This document shows positions 7,373 to 17,010 of a stretch of DNA of 64,000 bases, piece after piece. The notes beneath the pieces were generated by a model that had not been told where the DNA came from, ran no database searches, and saw only the letters and a program-made list of their open reading frames with translations. Origin of the DNA: Flavobacterium saccharophilum (GTDB lineage: Bacteria > Bacteroidota > Bacteroidia > Flavobacteriales > Flavobacteriaceae); NCBI RefSeq assembly GCF_900142735.1, contig NZ_FRBY01000007.1, positions 186,001-250,000 on the forward strand, written 5' to 3'. The first letter of the stretch is position 1; each line of letters begins with the position of its first letter. Both the position numbers and the translations under genes were made by a program.

Positions 7373-7699
7373 ATGAAGCGAGATATTTTTCAGGCTATTG
7401 CCGACCCGACCCGCAGAGCTATTTTAGTATTAGTAGCAACAAACGCTTTGACACCCAATGCAATTGCGGAGCAATTTAACACAACCAGACAAGCCGTTTC
7501 TAAGCATATTAAAATTCTCAACGAGTGTGAATTATTAGACGAAAAAAAAGTGGGTAGAGAGATCTACTATCAGTTAAAAATTGACAAAATGAAAGAAATT
7601 GACAAATGGCTAGCGCAGTTTAAAGAAATTTGGGAAAGCCGTTTCAGCCAATTGGATCAAGTATTAATGAATCTAAAATCTAAAGAAAATGAAATCTAA
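7373..7699 (+). CDS. ArsR-family winged-helix regulator
   Basis: 108 residues with the ArsR/SmtB winged-helix core: IFQAIADPTRRAILVLV, LTPNAIAEQFNTTRQAVSKHIKIL (recognition helix) and the wing EKKVGREIYYQL. There is no metal-binding CVC motif in the helix, as in the subfamily paired with AHSA1/SRPBCC proteins. Its stop overlaps the next start by 11 bases, so the two genes are translationally coupled. The two GCAAC-N6-GTTGC sites at its promoter suggest that it represses its own operon. Confidence 0.9.
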   Translation: MKRDIFQAIADPTRRAILVLVATNALTPNAIAEQFNTTRQAVSKHIKILNECELLDEKKVGREIYYQLKIDKMKEIDKWLAQFKEIWESRFSQLDQVLMNLKSKENEI

Positions 7700-8192
7700 T
7701 CTATTGATGAATTTTACCGTGGACAAAGAAAATAGTACGGTAAATGTAAAACGCGAATTTAATGCCTCACTTGACAATGTTTGGTCTGCCTGGACTGAAC
7801 CTGAAATACTAGACCAATGGTGGGCACCGGCTCCTTGGAAAGCCAAAACAAAAAGCATGGATTTTAAAACGGGAGGACGAAGACTATATGCCATGGTTGG
7901 ACCTCAGGGTGAAGAACATTGGGCTATTGCCGATTTTACTTCGATTACGCCAAAATCTAACTTTAAATATCTGGATGCTTTTAGTGATAGCGAAGGGAAT
8001 TTGAACAAAGATTTTCCACGTTCTGACTGGAATGTGAATTTCTCAGAGCAAGGTGATTCCACTATTGTGGATATTGCGATCAAACATGAAAACCTTTCTG
8101 ATTTGGAAAAAATCATCGAAATGGGCTTCAAAGAAGGCTTCACTATTGCGATGGAAGGCTTGGATGCAATTTTTGCTGTGAGAACAAAGTAA
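7689..8192 (+). CDS. SRPBCC/AHSA1-like ligand-binding protein
   Basis: 167 residues with an AHSA1-type START-like domain: VKREFNASLDNVWSAWTEPEILDQWWAP near the N-terminus, the central GGRRLYAMVGPQGEEHWA, and MGFKEGFTIAMEGLDAIF at the C-terminus. The fold forms a hydrophobic pocket; the ligand is unknown. It overlaps arsR by 11 bases. An in-frame ATG at 7707 is an alternative start. Pairs of this type are common and presumably form a sensor/response unit. Confidence 0.88.
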   Translation: MKSNLLMNFTVDKENSTVNVKREFNASLDNVWSAWTEPEILDQWWAPAPWKAKTKSMDFKTGGRRLYAMVGPQGEEHWAIADFTSITPKSNFKYLDAFSDSEGNLNKDFPRSDWNVNFSEQGDSTIVDIAIKHENLSDLEKIIEMGFKEGFTIAMEGLDAIFAVRTK

Positions 8193-8211
8193 ATCTTATT
8201 TATATTTTATG

Positions 8212-8243
8212 AAATCCCGTTTCGATTGAAGTGGGATTTTTTA
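8212..8243 (+). terminator. Intrinsic terminator after the ArsR-SRPBCC pair
   Basis: Stem AAATCCC (8212-8218) / GGGATTT (8233-8239) followed by T residues. Confidence 0.65.
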
Positions 8244-8315
8244 TTTCTTATTATTATAAATCCTTATTTTTATATTTCAAAATTTGCCTCTTACATTAAT
8301 TTCAAAAGCAGTATA

Positions 8316-8999
8316 ATGACAATCTCCGAAGAAAATAAATTAGACAATCCGGTTTGGTATTCTCTATCAGAAAACCATGACGACTTTGCTGTAGAATATG
8401 GGAGTACTAAATTCTACGATCCAGATTATGGACCGTTTGGAGGCTTTACTGCTTTGGAAAATACTGCAGTTGCAACGCAGGAATATTCGGCTTTGATTGA
8501 TAATTTCTTTGTCGTTGGAGAAAAACCACAAATAGGTTATAATTTAAAAATTGTTAAAGAATTGGATTGCCTTCAGATGATTATTACGGAAAAAATTCAA
8601 CTTCCGATCGATGTTGAAATCGTGAAGTTGGGCACAGTTCATAGTGAAATTTTGTATGATTTAATCAATTTGGTACAGCCTGGTTACTTTAAAAACAAAA
8701 CCATGCTACTTGGGGATTATTACGGAATATTTAAAGACAATCAGCTGATTGCTGTTTCGGGAGAACGCATGAAAATGAATTCTTTTACTGAAGTGAGTGC
8801 GATAATCACACATCCTGATCAAACAGGAAAAGGATATGCTAAACAACTCATTACTCATGTAGTTAATGCGATTTTTGATCAGGGTAAAATTCCGTTTTTG
8901 CATGTTGCAGAAAGTAATATTGGTGCAATTAAATTATATGAAAAACTAGGTTTTGTTACCAGAAGAAAAATTAGCTTTTGGAATATTTCTAAAAAATAG
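8316..8999 (+). CDS. GNAT-family N-acetyltransferase
   Basis: 227 residues from the ATG at 8316. The frame is open back to 8226, but that part overlaps the preceding terminator. The C-terminal third holds the acetyl-CoA-binding core: EVSAIITHPDQTGKGYAKQL (the Q/RxxGxG/A loop as QTGKGYA) and NIGAIKLYEKLGFVTRRKI (motif B). It matches the FR47-like branch. The N-terminal 100 residues are less conserved and may form the substrate domain. The substrate is unknown. Confidence 0.85.
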   Translation: MTISEENKLDNPVWYSLSENHDDFAVEYGSTKFYDPDYGPFGGFTALENTAVATQEYSALIDNFFVVGEKPQIGYNLKIVKELDCLQMIITEKIQLPIDVEIVKLGTVHSEILYDLINLVQPGYFKNKTMLLGDYYGIFKDNQLIAVSGERMKMNSFTEVSAIITHPDQTGKGYAKQLITHVVNAIFDQGKIPFLHVAESNIGAIKLYEKLGFVTRRKISFWNISKK

Positions 9000-9051
9000 T
9001 ACCTTTACCGTAACCCTAATCTACTATTAACAATCTTAATCTACTATGGTA

Positions 9052-9423
9052 ATGAAAAAAGTAATTTTAATCCTCCTTTGTTTATTTGGTTTATCAGTAA
9101 GTGCACAAACACAAAATGAGCTCGTTGGAAAATGGATATTGGTAAAATGGACGAAAAACGGAAGAACTCAGAACATTAAGGAGCAATATAAAACGACTCA
9201 GGTTTTGCAGATTTTTCAGGAAAACGGAGATTTTGAAAGTCGTATTGGTAGCGAAAGCACCTATTCTAAATGGAAATTAACCAAAAACAATTCTGAACTT
9301 ATAATTGTTGATTCTATTGTTTCAATCACTTCTTCCATTGATTATTTTGATGCCAAAAAACGTGTAATTAGCACTCCAGAATTGGGAACATTTGAATATA
9401 AAAAGATTCCGGATGCAGAATAA
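9052..9423 (+). CDS. Secreted lipocalin-like small protein
   Basis: 123 residues from the second ATG (9052), which gives the cleaner signal peptide MKKVILILLCLFGLSVSAQ; an ATG at 9046 adds two residues. The mature part begins ELVGKWILVKW, a start typical of lipocalin-like beta-barrel proteins in Bacteroidota. It has no catalytic motif. Function is unknown. Confidence 0.65.
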   Translation: MKKVILILLCLFGLSVSAQTQNELVGKWILVKWTKNGRTQNIKEQYKTTQVLQIFQENGDFESRIGSESTYSKWKLTKNNSELIIVDSIVSITSSIDYFDAKKRVISTPELGTFEYKKIPDAE

Positions 9424-9454
9424 GCTATGACTCCCTCCTAAATAAATTGAAAAA

Positions 9455-9580
9455 CTAATTTATTAAGAAACAGGCGATAGCGAACCGAAAAAGCAATCTC
9501 CGCAATGTAATTCCATAAAGTTGAAATAATACTTTGTAGCGTTACTTGCGGAGATTTCTCGTTTCTCAAAATGATAAGAC
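9455..9580. repeat. Degenerate palindrome of the TGTCATTTCGACGAAGGA family
   Basis: Arms GCAATCTCCGCAA..AA (from about 9490) and TTGCGGAGATTTCTCG.TTCTCAAAATGATAAGAC (ending at about 9580) form an imperfect inverted repeat related to the cleaner copies at 30609-30736 and 54361-54462. Confidence 0.55.
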
Positions 9581-9604
9581 AGAGTAATCTAAAATCTAAA
9601 ATTT

Positions 9605-11140
9605 CTAACCCAGCCAACCATCGCGATCCAGGCTTCTGTATTGAATGGCTTCGGCTATGTGTTGTGAGATTATTGTTGGTGCAGCGTCTAAGTCGGCTAT
9701 GGTTCTGGCTACTTTTAGAATTCTGTCGTAGGCTCTTGCGGAAAGGTTTAGGCGTTCCATTGCAGTTTTCAATAGCTCTTTTGATTGATCGTCTAGCCCA
9801 CAATATTCGCGAATTAATTTGCTGCTCATTTGTGCATTGTAATTTATGTTTTCGACTTCTTCAAATCGTTTGGTTTGAATTTCTCTGGCTGCGGTGACAC
9901 GTTTTCTGATTTCGACACTGCTTTCGGCTTTTCGATCATCAGCGAGTTTCTCGAAGGGAACGGGCGTTACTTCAATATGGATATCGATTCGGTCTAATAA
10001 TGGTCCGGAAATTTTGCTCAAATAACGTTGCATTTCGTGTGGCGAAGAAGTATTAGGCTGACTTGGGTCATTAAAAAAACCACTCGGACTCGGATTCATA
10101 CTTGCCACTAACATAAATGAAGACGGATAAGTTACGGTGAATTTCGCACGAGAAATGGTGACTTCACGATCTTCCAGCGGCTGGCGCATTACTTCTAAAA
10201 CATCACGTTTAAACTCTGGCAATTCATCCAAAAACAAAATGCCATTATGGGCCATGGAGATTTCGCCCGGCTGCGGATAACTTCCTCCTCCGACTAAAGC
10301 CACATTCGAAATAGTATGATGCGGACTGCGAAATGGTCTTTGATTCATTAATCCAACTTCTTTCAATTTTCCGGCAACGCTATGAATTTTAGTCGTTTCA
10401 AGAGCTTCGCGCAAAGTCATTGGCGGCAAAATACTCGGAACTCTTTTGGCCAACATTGTTTTTCCTGCTCCAGGCGGGCCAATTAAAATAATATTGTGAC
10501 CTCCGGCGGCAGCGATTTCCATACAACGTTTAATGCTTTCCTGTCCGCGTACATCAGAAAAATCAAATTCAGGGAAATCTAAGGTTTTGTAAAATTCGGC
10601 TCTGGTGTCAATAACAGTGGGTTTAAGATCCCCTTTCCCGTTAAAAAAATCAATTACTTCCTGTAAATTGGTCACGCCATAGACATCTAAACCTGTTACG
10701 ATTGCCGCTTCTTTTACGTTTTGAATTGGGAGAAAAAAACCTTTGTATCCTTCTTCTTTAGCTTTTATCGCAATTGGTAATGCACCACGAATAGGCTGTA
10801 AACTTCCGTCTAAAGAAAGTTCCCCCATAATAATATATTGTTCGATTTCGGGTGCTTTTATTTGATCGGAGCCTACTAATATTCCCATTGCGAGCGGTAA
10901 ATCGTAGGCCGAACCTTCTTTTCGAAGGTCGGCTGGCGCCATATTGATGGTTATTCTTTTTCCGGGTAAATATAATCCGTTGTTTTTTAGAGCAGCTGCA
11001 ATTCTGAAACTGCTTTCTTTTATAGCGCTATCCGGCAAACCAACTAAGTGTAAACCAATACCTTTGTCCATATGAACTTCGATGGTGATGGTGGTTGCCT
11101 CTACTCCAAAAACAGCACTTCCGTAAATTTTTACTAACAT
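9605..11140 (-). CDS. YifB/ComM-family Mg-chelatase-like AAA+ ATPase
   Basis: 511 residues, the usual family length. An N-terminal Lon-protease-like ChlI domain (about 1-170) is followed by the AAA+ module with Walker A GPPGAGKT at 221-228, Walker B LFLDELPEF near 300, and the C-terminal Mg-chelatase domain containing RAYDRILKVARTIADL. ComM from naturally competent bacteria is a helicase promoting branch migration during transformation; I infer a similar role in DNA uptake or recombination here. It faces the preceding genes and is the last gene of its unit. Confidence 0.9.
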   Translation of the reverse strand: MLVKIYGSAVFGVEATTITIEVHMDKGIGLHLVGLPDSAIKESSFRIAAALKNNGLYLPGKRITINMAPADLRKEGSAYDLPLAMGILVGSDQIKAPEIEQYIIMGELSLDGSLQPIRGALPIAIKAKEEGYKGFFLPIQNVKEAAIVTGLDVYGVTNLQEVIDFFNGKGDLKPTVIDTRAEFYKTLDFPEFDFSDVRGQESIKRCMEIAAAGGHNIILIGPPGAGKTMLAKRVPSILPPMTLREALETTKIHSVAGKLKEVGLMNQRPFRSPHHTISNVALVGGGSYPQPGEISMAHNGILFLDELPEFKRDVLEVMRQPLEDREVTISRAKFTVTYPSSFMLVASMNPSPSGFFNDPSQPNTSSPHEMQRYLSKISGPLLDRIDIHIEVTPVPFEKLADDRKAESSVEIRKRVTAAREIQTKRFEEVENINYNAQMSSKLIREYCGLDDQSKELLKTAMERLNLSARAYDRILKVARTIADLDAAPTIISQHIAEAIQYRSLDRDGWLG

Positions 11141-11218
11141 AATTTCAATTTCATTAAATGTTTTTAAATCTAATGAAAATAATTATATTGTAACTATTTT
11201 ACTACAAAAAATATATTT

Positions 11219-12193
11219 TTAAAAAGGTAAATTAATCTGGATCCTGATATCTTCCGTCATTTTACTCAAATCCAAACTATTTTGATGTGACCAAAGTTGG
11301 CTCTCAATTTGCTTGTTTCGAATACATTGATGACATTCAATCGCTTCATGTGCATATCCTTTTCCGAGATTTGGCAGATTAAAAGTTTCCTTATGATTAT
11401 CTTTTACAATCGAATATCCATCCGCCATAAACCAGGGAGCATTCAATTGAATATGTCCTTGAGTTCCTCCAATAACGGCTTTCATATCTGATTCGGAAAC
11501 TATTGAAGCATTTAAAATAGCTTGTGCATTCTCGTAATTTAAAATCATAGAAGTCTGCAAATCAATTCCGTCTTCATTACAAACCGATTTCGCTATAATT
11601 TCTTTTGGAATTCCAAGTACTATATAGGAGAGAAATAAAGGATAAACGCCAATATCATATAATGCTCCTCCTCCAAGATTTTTGTCAAAAAGCCTTCCTC
11701 CTGCCGCTTCATCTGCATAAAAAGCAAAATCAGCTTTTACATAATTTACATCGCCAATTATTCCCTGATTTACTTTTTGCAAAACTTCTTTTACAGACGG
11801 CATAAAACGCGTCCAAAAGGCTTCCATAAAAAATCTATTATACTTTTTAGAAGCTTCCGTCATTCGAACCGCATCTTTATAAGAAAGTGAAAGTGGCTTC
11901 TCGCATAAAACATGTTTCCAGCTTTCTAATGCTTTGATCGATAATTCGGCATGCGAATCGTGAGGTGTTGCGATATAAACAATATCAACCTCATCATCAG
12001 CAAAAAGGGTTTCATAAGAATCATACGCTTTTGGACAATTGTATTGTTTTGCAAAATCCTTTGCTTTAATCAAATCTCTGGAGGCAACGGCAACCAATTT
12101 AGCCTCTTTTATTAATAATAAATCGGCAGCAAATTGATTTGCTATGTTTCCTAAACCAATAATTCCCCAATTTATGCTGTCCTTATTCTTCAT
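11219..12193 (-). CDS. Gfo/Idh/MocA-family oxidoreductase
   Basis: 324 residues. The N-terminal Rossmann fold begins NWGIIGLGNIANQFAADL (GxGxxA). HVLCEKPLSLSYKDA contains the EKP motif with the conserved catalytic-region Lys. The C-terminal alpha/beta domain has LGGGALYDIGVYPLFL, typical of dihydrodiol or glucose-fructose-type dehydrogenases in this family. These enzymes use NAD(P) on sugars or related polyols; the substrate is not determined. It is co-oriented with yifB, 78 bases upstream of it. Confidence 0.88.
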   Translation of the reverse strand: MKNKDSINWGIIGLGNIANQFAADLLLIKEAKLVAVASRDLIKAKDFAKQYNCPKAYDSYETLFADDEVDIVYIATPHDSHAELSIKALESWKHVLCEKPLSLSYKDAVRMTEASKKYNRFFMEAFWTRFMPSVKEVLQKVNQGIIGDVNYVKADFAFYADEAAGGRLFDKNLGGGALYDIGVYPLFLSYIVLGIPKEIIAKSVCNEDGIDLQTSMILNYENAQAILNASIVSESDMKAVIGGTQGHIQLNAPWFMADGYSIVKDNHKETFNLPNLGKGYAHEAIECHQCIRNKQIESQLWSHQNSLDLSKMTEDIRIQINLPF

Positions 12194-12324
12194 AATGTTT
12201 TATTTACACTTCTAATTAAAGGTTATCCAATGCGCATACGAAAATAGGGAAAAAAGATTATTAAAATAATAAATCGATTATAACATATATTTCATATTTT
12301 TAGCAAAAATTTACCAAATTACAT

Positions 12325-15324
12325 ATGAAAAAAGCCCTACTTCTACTCTTTTTGAGTGTTTTTTTAACAAAAACGTACGCTCAGGATTACTTCCCTGTTA
12401 ACGAAAGTGTACACAACAAAAACAAGAATTACACTGTTTTTACTAATGCCACGATTTATGTTACGCCAACTCAAAAAATCGAAAAAGGAACTTTACTGAT
12501 TCAGGACGGTAAAGTGGTTGCTGTTGGAAATGCTGTTTCCATTCCGAAAAATGCTATTACGATAGATTTAACCGGAAAAACAATTTATCCTTCTTTCATT
12601 GATATTTATACCAGCTTTGGTATTGAAAAACCAAAAGCAAATATGACTCCCGGACGTAGTCGTAACCCGTTATATGATACTAAAAGAGTTGGGTATTACT
12701 GGAATGAAAGTGTTCGTCCGGAAATAAACAGTTATGAAACTTTTAAATACGACCAGCCAAAAGCAGATGAATTATTGAAAGCTGGTTTTGGTGTTGTTGG
12801 AACTCACGTTCCTGACGGAATTGCGCAAGGAACCGGGGCTTTGGTTGCCCTGAATAATGAAGACAACAGCAAACAAATCATCACAAATAAATTAACCAAT
12901 CATTTATCTTTCTCAAAAAGTGCCCTTACCAATCAGAACTATCCAAGTTCTTTAATGGGATCGATGGCATTGATACGCCAAATGTATCTGGATTTAGACT
13001 GGTATAAAAAAGGGAATTCTGAAACCAAAGATTTATCATTGGAAGCTTTGGCAAACAATGAAAAACTGGTTCAGATCTTCACTTCTGAAGATAAATTAAA
13101 CAGTTTGAGAGCTGCCAAAATCGCTAAAGAATTTGGTTTGAACTATGTTCTTAAAGGAAGCGGAAATGAGTTTGAAAGAATTGAGGAAATTAAAGCTACT
13201 AATGCTAAATTCATTATTCCAATAAGTTTTCCTGAAGCTTATGATGTTTCCAATCCGTATTTATCGAACCAAATCGAATTGGCTGATATGCGTTTCTGGA
13301 ATCAGGCACCAACAAACCTAAAAGTGCTTTCAGACAATGGAATTGTATTTGCGCTTACAACTGACAAATTGAAAAAAATTGAAGATTTTAAACCCAATCT
13401 TCTAAAAGCCATAAAATTAGGTTTTGATAAAACAAAAGCTTTAGAAGCGCTGACTACAGTTCCGGCTGCTATTTTAGGAAAAAGCGCTGAAGTGGGCAGT
13501 TTAAAAGTGGGTACTTATGCTAACTTTATCATTACTTCCGGAGAAGTTTTTGACGAGAAAACGGTTCTATATGAAAACTGGGTTCAGGGATCTAAGTTTA
13601 TCGTAAATGATCTTAGCGCAAAAGATATCCGTGGTAATTATGATTTAACGGTTGGAAAAGACACTTACAAATGGAAAATTGACGGAACAGCTGATGCTCA
13701 AAAATCAGAAGTAACAACTGTTGATGCTACAAAAGTAAAAAGTACTTTTTCTATCGCTAAAAATTGGATTTCATTGGTGATAAAACCTGCAGACACTATT
13801 AAATCGAACTACACCCGTTTAACCGGATTTATAGAAAAACCAGATGCTTTATCTGGAAAAGCAGTTTTATCAAGCGGAGAAGAATTGGTGTGGAAAGCTG
13901 TAAAAACGAGTCCGTTTGTTATGGTAAAAGATTCTTCTAAAGTAGAAAAACCACTTCCAATTATGCCGGTTACCTATCCAAACATTGCTTTTGGTGATAC
14001 TAAAAAACAAACAACGCAAACTTTATTATTTAAAAATGCCACGGTTTGGACGAATGAGAAAGACGGAATCCTAACAGAAACTGATGTTTTAATCAAAAAC
14101 GGAAAAATTGCAGCTGTTGGTAAAAATCTTTCTGATGCCGGTGCTACTGTTATTGATGCTAAAGGAAAACACATTACGAGTGGTATTATCGATGAGCATT
14201 CACATATCGCAATCTCTAAAGGTGTAAACGAAAGCGGTCACAACTCGACTGCAGAAGTTACGATCGAGGATGTTGTCAACTCTGAAGACATTAATATCTA
14301 TAGAGATTTAGCGGGTGGTGTTACTATTTCGCAATTATTACACGGATCTGCAAACCCAATTGGTGGTCGTTCTGCAATCGTAAAATGGAAATGGGGCTCT
14401 TCTCCGGACGAAATGTTATACAAAAATCAACCTAAATTTATCAAGTTTGCTTTGGGTGAAAACGTAAAACAAGCGAATTGGGGAATTGATAACCCAACTC
14501 GTTTTCCACAAACCAGAATGGGAGTTGAACAGGTTTTTACTGATTATTTTCAATTAGCAAAAGAATACGACGAAAGCTGGAAAAAATTCAACGCTGGTTC
14601 TAAAAAAGGAAAAGCTCCAAGAGTAGATTTAGAATTGCAAACGCTTGCTGAGATTTTAAACAAAGAGCGTTTTATTACGTGTCACTCTTATGTCGAATCT
14701 GAAATTTTGATGTTAATGAATGTTGCGGAGAAATTCAATTTCAGAGTAAATACGTTCACACATATTTTGGAAGGTTATAAAGTAGCGGATAAAATGAAGG
14801 AACACGGTGTTGGTGCTTCAACTTTTTCTGATTGGTGGGCTTATAAATTTGAGGTGAATGATGCTATTCCGTTTAACGGACCAATTATGCACAACCAGGG
14901 ATTAGTTGTTGCCTACAATTCTGATGATGCTGAAATGTCACGCAGATTAAACCAAGAGGCGGCAAAAGCAGTGAAATACGGAAACATTTCTGAAGAAGAT
15001 GCCTGGAAATTTGTAACGCTAAACCCAGCAAAACTTTTACATATTGATGATAAAGTAGGAAGCTTAAAAGTAGGCAAAGATGCCGATGTTGTACTTTGGA
15101 GCGAAAACCCACTTTCTATTTACGCGAAAGCTGAGAAAACAATCATTGAAGGTGTTGTCTATTTTGATATCGAAAAAGATGCTCAGAAGCAATTGGCCAT
15201 TACTAAAGAAAGAAGTGAATTGATTGGGCAAATGTTGCAGGAAAAAAATAAAGGAAACGGAACGCAACAACCAAGCAAAAAAGAGAAAAAAGAATATCAC
15301 TGTGATACTTTAGAGCAGTTATAA
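12325..15324 (+). CDS. Secreted tandem amidohydrolase (two amidohydrolase units fused)
   Basis: A 999-residue protein with a signal peptide (MKKALLLLFLSVFLTKTYAQ). Two amidohydrolase-like units can be seen. The first begins NATIYVTPTQKIEKGTLLIQ (residue 41) and reaches YPSFIDIYTSFG (near 90-99), where the metal-binding HxH is missing. The second begins NATVWTNEKDGILTETDVLI (near 570) and has an intact DEHSHIA with HSH at 625-627, a later CHSYVES and LVVAYNSDDAEMSRRLNQEA. Only the C-terminal unit looks able to bind metal. It ends with the family signature GSLKVGKDADVVLWSENPL. The next gene is co-directional and encodes a related protein; the two probably work together on a periplasmic or exported substrate. 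Confidence 0.88.
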   Translation: MKKALLLLFLSVFLTKTYAQDYFPVNESVHNKNKNYTVFTNATIYVTPTQKIEKGTLLIQDGKVVAVGNAVSIPKNAITIDLTGKTIYPSFIDIYTSFGIEKPKANMTPGRSRNPLYDTKRVGYYWNESVRPEINSYETFKYDQPKADELLKAGFGVVGTHVPDGIAQGTGALVALNNEDNSKQIITNKLTNHLSFSKSALTNQNYPSSLMGSMALIRQMYLDLDWYKKGNSETKDLSLEALANNEKLVQIFTSEDKLNSLRAAKIAKEFGLNYVLKGSGNEFERIEEIKATNAKFIIPISFPEAYDVSNPYLSNQIELADMRFWNQAPTNLKVLSDNGIVFALTTDKLKKIEDFKPNLLKAIKLGFDKTKALEALTTVPAAILGKSAEVGSLKVGTYANFIITSGEVFDEKTVLYENWVQGSKFIVNDLSAKDIRGNYDLTVGKDTYKWKIDGTADAQKSEVTTVDATKVKSTFSIAKNWISLVIKPADTIKSNYTRLTGFIEKPDALSGKAVLSSGEELVWKAVKTSPFVMVKDSSKVEKPLPIMPVTYPNIAFGDTKKQTTQTLLFKNATVWTNEKDGILTETDVLIKNGKIAAVGKNLSDAGATVIDAKGKHITSGIIDEHSHIAISKGVNESGHNSTAEVTIEDVVNSEDINIYRDLAGGVTISQLLHGSANPIGGRSAIVKWKWGSSPDEMLYKNQPKFIKFALGENVKQANWGIDNPTRFPQTRMGVEQVFTDYFQLAKEYDESWKKFNAGSKKGKAPRVDLELQTLAEILNKERFITCHSYVESEILMLMNVAEKFNFRVNTFTHILEGYKVADKMKEHGVGASTFSDWWAYKFEVNDAIPFNGPIMHNQGLVVAYNSDDAEMSRRLNQEAAKAVKYGNISEEDAWKFVTLNPAKLLHIDDKVGSLKVGKDADVVLWSENPLSIYAKAEKTIIEGVVYFDIEKDAQKQLAITKERSELIGQMLQEKNKGNGTQQPSKKEKKEYHCDTLEQL

Positions 15325-15360
15325 AAACTTTAGAAATTCATAATGATAAAAAAAGACGAC

Positions 15361-16668
15361 ATGATAAATAGAAACATATATAAATTGCTGCTCTTGTTTT
15401 GTGCTTCCGTAAAAATAAATGCACAGCAAATCCCGGCTCCAAAACAAACAAAATCAGTTTTGATTTTAAATGCCACAGCACACTTAGGTAACGGAAAGGT
15501 AATTCAAAACAGTGCCATTGGATTCAAAGAGGGTAAACTTACTTTAGTAGCCGATGCCACGACAATCAGACTTGCTGCTGATCCTTATGACACTACTATT
15601 GATGCCACAGGCAAACATGTATATCCAGGATTCATTGCCGCAAACTCTACTTTAGGATTGGTAGAAATTGATGCCGTGAAATCATCAGTTGACGAGGAGG
15701 AAATTGGAACATTTAATCCGAATGTGAGAAGTATTATTGCTTATAATTCAGAATCGAAAGTAGTAGAAACGGTGCGTCCAAACGGTGTTTTGATGGCTCA
15801 GGTTACGCCAAGAGGGGGAAGAATTTCAGGAACATCTTCAGTAGTACAATTGGATGCCTGGAGCTGGAGAGATGCTATTTTGAAAGAAAATGACGGAATT
15901 CATCTTAATTTTCCATCCGGTTTTAAAAGATCCGGATCATGGTTTGAGCCTGGTGTTATTGAAGCTAATAAAGATTATGTGAAACAGGTTGAGGAAATAA
16001 ATGCTTTCCTGATTAATTCAAAAGCATACAATCAAACTGCGGCCAAAGAAAGAAATATTGTCTTAGAAGCTACCAAAGGTCTATTTGACGGAACGCAAAC
16101 GCTTTATATTCATGCAGATGAAGAGAAGCAAATTGTAGATGCCATTCAGCTTGCGGCAGATCATCAAATAAAGAAAATTGTTATTGTTGGTGGATTTGAA
16201 GCTTATAAATCGGCCGAAGTTTTACAAAAACACAATGTTGGTGTACTATTAAGACGTGTTCATGATATGCCGACAAGTGATGATGAAGATGTAAATTTAC
16301 CATACAAGATGGCAAAAATACTAACAGATAAAGGTATAGTCGTTGGGCTTGAAAACAGTGGCGATCACGAACGTATGAGCGTTAGAAACCTGCCTTTCTT
16401 AGCTGGAACTTGTGCTGCCTTTGGTTTAGATAAAGAAGTAGCAGTACAGCTGATTACTCTAAATGCAGCTAAACTATTAGGTATTGATGCCAGTTGTGGA
16501 ACTTTAGAATCAGGTAAAGACGCCACTTTATTTATTTCTGAAGGAGATGCATTAGATATGAGAACAAATAAACTAACCTCTGCTTTCATTCAGGGAAGAA
16601 CTATTAATCTCCAAACATTTCAAAGCAAGCTGAGCGACAAATTCAAAGCGAAGTACGGACAGAAGTAG
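15361..16668 (+). CDS. Secreted amidohydrolase-family protein lacking the HxH metal motif
   Basis: 435 residues from the ATG at 15361, which places MINRNIYKLLLLFCASVKINAQ as signal peptide directly at the start; an ATG at 15343 would add six polar residues. The fold-typical NATAHLGNGKVIQNSAIGFK and the C-terminal GTLESGKDATLFISEGDAL are present. At the position of the first metal motif the sequence is YPGFIAANSTLG, so the HxH is absent, as in the first half of the upstream protein. It starts 36 bases after that gene and is probably in the same transcript. It may be a non-catalytic partner or use a reduced metal centre. Confidence 0.85.
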   Translation: MINRNIYKLLLLFCASVKINAQQIPAPKQTKSVLILNATAHLGNGKVIQNSAIGFKEGKLTLVADATTIRLAADPYDTTIDATGKHVYPGFIAANSTLGLVEIDAVKSSVDEEEIGTFNPNVRSIIAYNSESKVVETVRPNGVLMAQVTPRGGRISGTSSVVQLDAWSWRDAILKENDGIHLNFPSGFKRSGSWFEPGVIEANKDYVKQVEEINAFLINSKAYNQTAAKERNIVLEATKGLFDGTQTLYIHADEEKQIVDAIQLAADHQIKKIVIVGGFEAYKSAEVLQKHNVGVLLRRVHDMPTSDDEDVNLPYKMAKILTDKGIVVGLENSGDHERMSVRNLPFLAGTCAAFGLDKEVAVQLITLNAAKLLGIDASCGTLESGKDATLFISEGDALDMRTNKLTSAFIQGRTINLQTFQSKLSDKFKAKYGQK

Positions 16669-16686
16669 TCTAAAAATAATTCTATC

Positions 16687-16730
16687 AAAAAAGGCATCAT
16701 ATGAAATCTTCATTTGATGCCTTTTTTATT
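16687..16730 (+). terminator. Intrinsic terminator after the amidohydrolase pair
   Basis: A 12-bp stem (AAAAAGGCATCA with TGATGCCTTTTT) and a 15-base loop end in a T run. Confidence 0.85.
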
Positions 16731-17010
16731 TAAAAAATGAAACGATTTGTCATTTTTTATAAATATTTGACCATAATTACTCTTAAAATTAGAATTATTT
16801 TCATTGTTTTTTGTTAAGACAGCCGAAAAAACCTACACATTTCTAACTTCAGTTTAATAAATTGTAAAATTTAAGTTCATTTTAACAAATACACATAAAA
16901 TATAGGGGGTTAAATTTAAAAATTAACAAAAATTAAACATTAGACTCTATTTTTAATAGGGGTGTCGAATGATTTTATATTTTTATAAAAATTTTAAAAA
17001 CTAAATAACT
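16731..17010 (+). other. Long AT-rich leader region upstream of amt
   Basis: About 280 bases with no gene. The only GC-richer patch is near 16925-16970 (AATAGGGGTGTCGAATG). I see no exact -33/-7 pair and no sigma-54 type GG-N10-GC box. Nitrogen control would be expected for amt, but nothing here proves it. Confidence 0.4.
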
